From NCBI GenBank assembly GCA_045586995.1, contig JAZNBI010000121.1, positions 1-14,536 of the forward strand: a DNA stretch of 14,536 nucleotides, in the 5' to 3' direction. Shown here piece after piece: positions 14,425 through 14,536 of this stretch. How positions within the stretch are numbered: position 1 is the first letter of the stretch; every line of letters begins with the position of its first letter. The notes under the pieces were generated by a model. The model was not told the origin of the DNA. It searched no databases and was given only the letters and a program-made list of their open reading frames with translations. This stretch comes from JAZNBI01 sp045586995 (lineage in GTDB: Bacteria > Bacillota > Clostridia > Oscillospirales > CAG-272). Made by a program: the position numbers and the translations under genes.

Positions 14425-14536
14425 TTGAAAATAATTAACATCAATATAACGGAATTCGGCTCTATCAAAGAAAAAAGCTTTGACCTTTGCGAAGGAATGA
14501 ATATTTTTGAGGGTAATAACGAATCCGGAAAAAGCA
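14425..14536 (+). CDS. YhaN/SbcC-like AAA ATPase, N-terminal 37 residues (partial)
   Basis: The window ends 112 bases into this gene, so no length or later motif can be seen. A TTG at 14425 is preceded by AAAGGAG with seven bases of spacing. The translation shows two short strands (IINI, ITEFGSI) and then a Walker A motif GNNESGKS (residues 30-37), typical of the SMC/Rad50/SbcC/YhaN ATPase class whose N-terminus opens with this fold. The neighbouring YhaO-like nuclease is the expected partner. The large coiled-coil body expected of this family lies outside the window. Confidence 0.85.
   Translation, partial: MKIININITEFGSIKEKSFDLCEGMNIFEGNNESGKS

Overview
The window looks like chromosomal DNA from an anaerobic Clostridia-type Firmicute, plausibly an Oscillospiraceae/Ruminococcaceae-like gut bacterium. 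This rests on strong AGGAG-type ribosome sites, consensus sigma-A promoters, a lipoprotein serpin, a YhaO/YhaN-type nuclease pair, and moderate GC with AT-rich intergenic regions. The taxon is inferred from gene style, not from a marker gene. UGA ends several intact genes here (azlD, the sigma gene, argD, the YhaO-like gene), so the standard code applies.

Left part (1-2055, minus strand): azlC and azlD (branched-chain amino acid exporter) overlap and are followed after 26 bases by the 5' part of a SulP anion permease that runs off the window. A perfect TTGACA-17-TATAAT promoter lies in front of azlC. Divergent from it (2084-3609, plus strand) is an ECF-like sigma factor overlapping by 4 bases a single-span membrane protein, probably its anti-sigma factor, closed by a hairpin terminator. 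This pair looks more AT-rich than the genes around it.

Centre (3843-8429, plus strand): an arginine operon argH-argC-argD-argF starts at a second perfect consensus promoter and ends at a 23-bp perfect hairpin. The argJ, argB and argG genes are absent. argF is interrupted by an in-frame UGA exactly where homologues have Arg after the HCLPAH motif; 39 well-conserved codons follow in the same frame up to a normal stop. This is the most notable observation in the window.

Right part: a minus-strand serpin lipoprotein (about 8462-9778) with a possible ECF-type promoter; a minus-strand ABC exporter (ATPase then permease, YhaQ/YhaP-like, 12101 down to 9977); and, divergent from it, plus-strand gpsA followed by a YhaO-like metallophosphoesterase nuclease and the start of its YhaN/SbcC-like ATPase partner, cut by the window end. 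The two divergent promoters at 12160-12239 share nearly the same extended -10 sequence.

No tRNA, rRNA, CRISPR array, insertion sequence or phage gene was seen. Apart from the interrupted argF and the possibly acquired sigma module, this is mostly ordinary housekeeping and accessory sequence. I did not find a clearly new multi-gene system.
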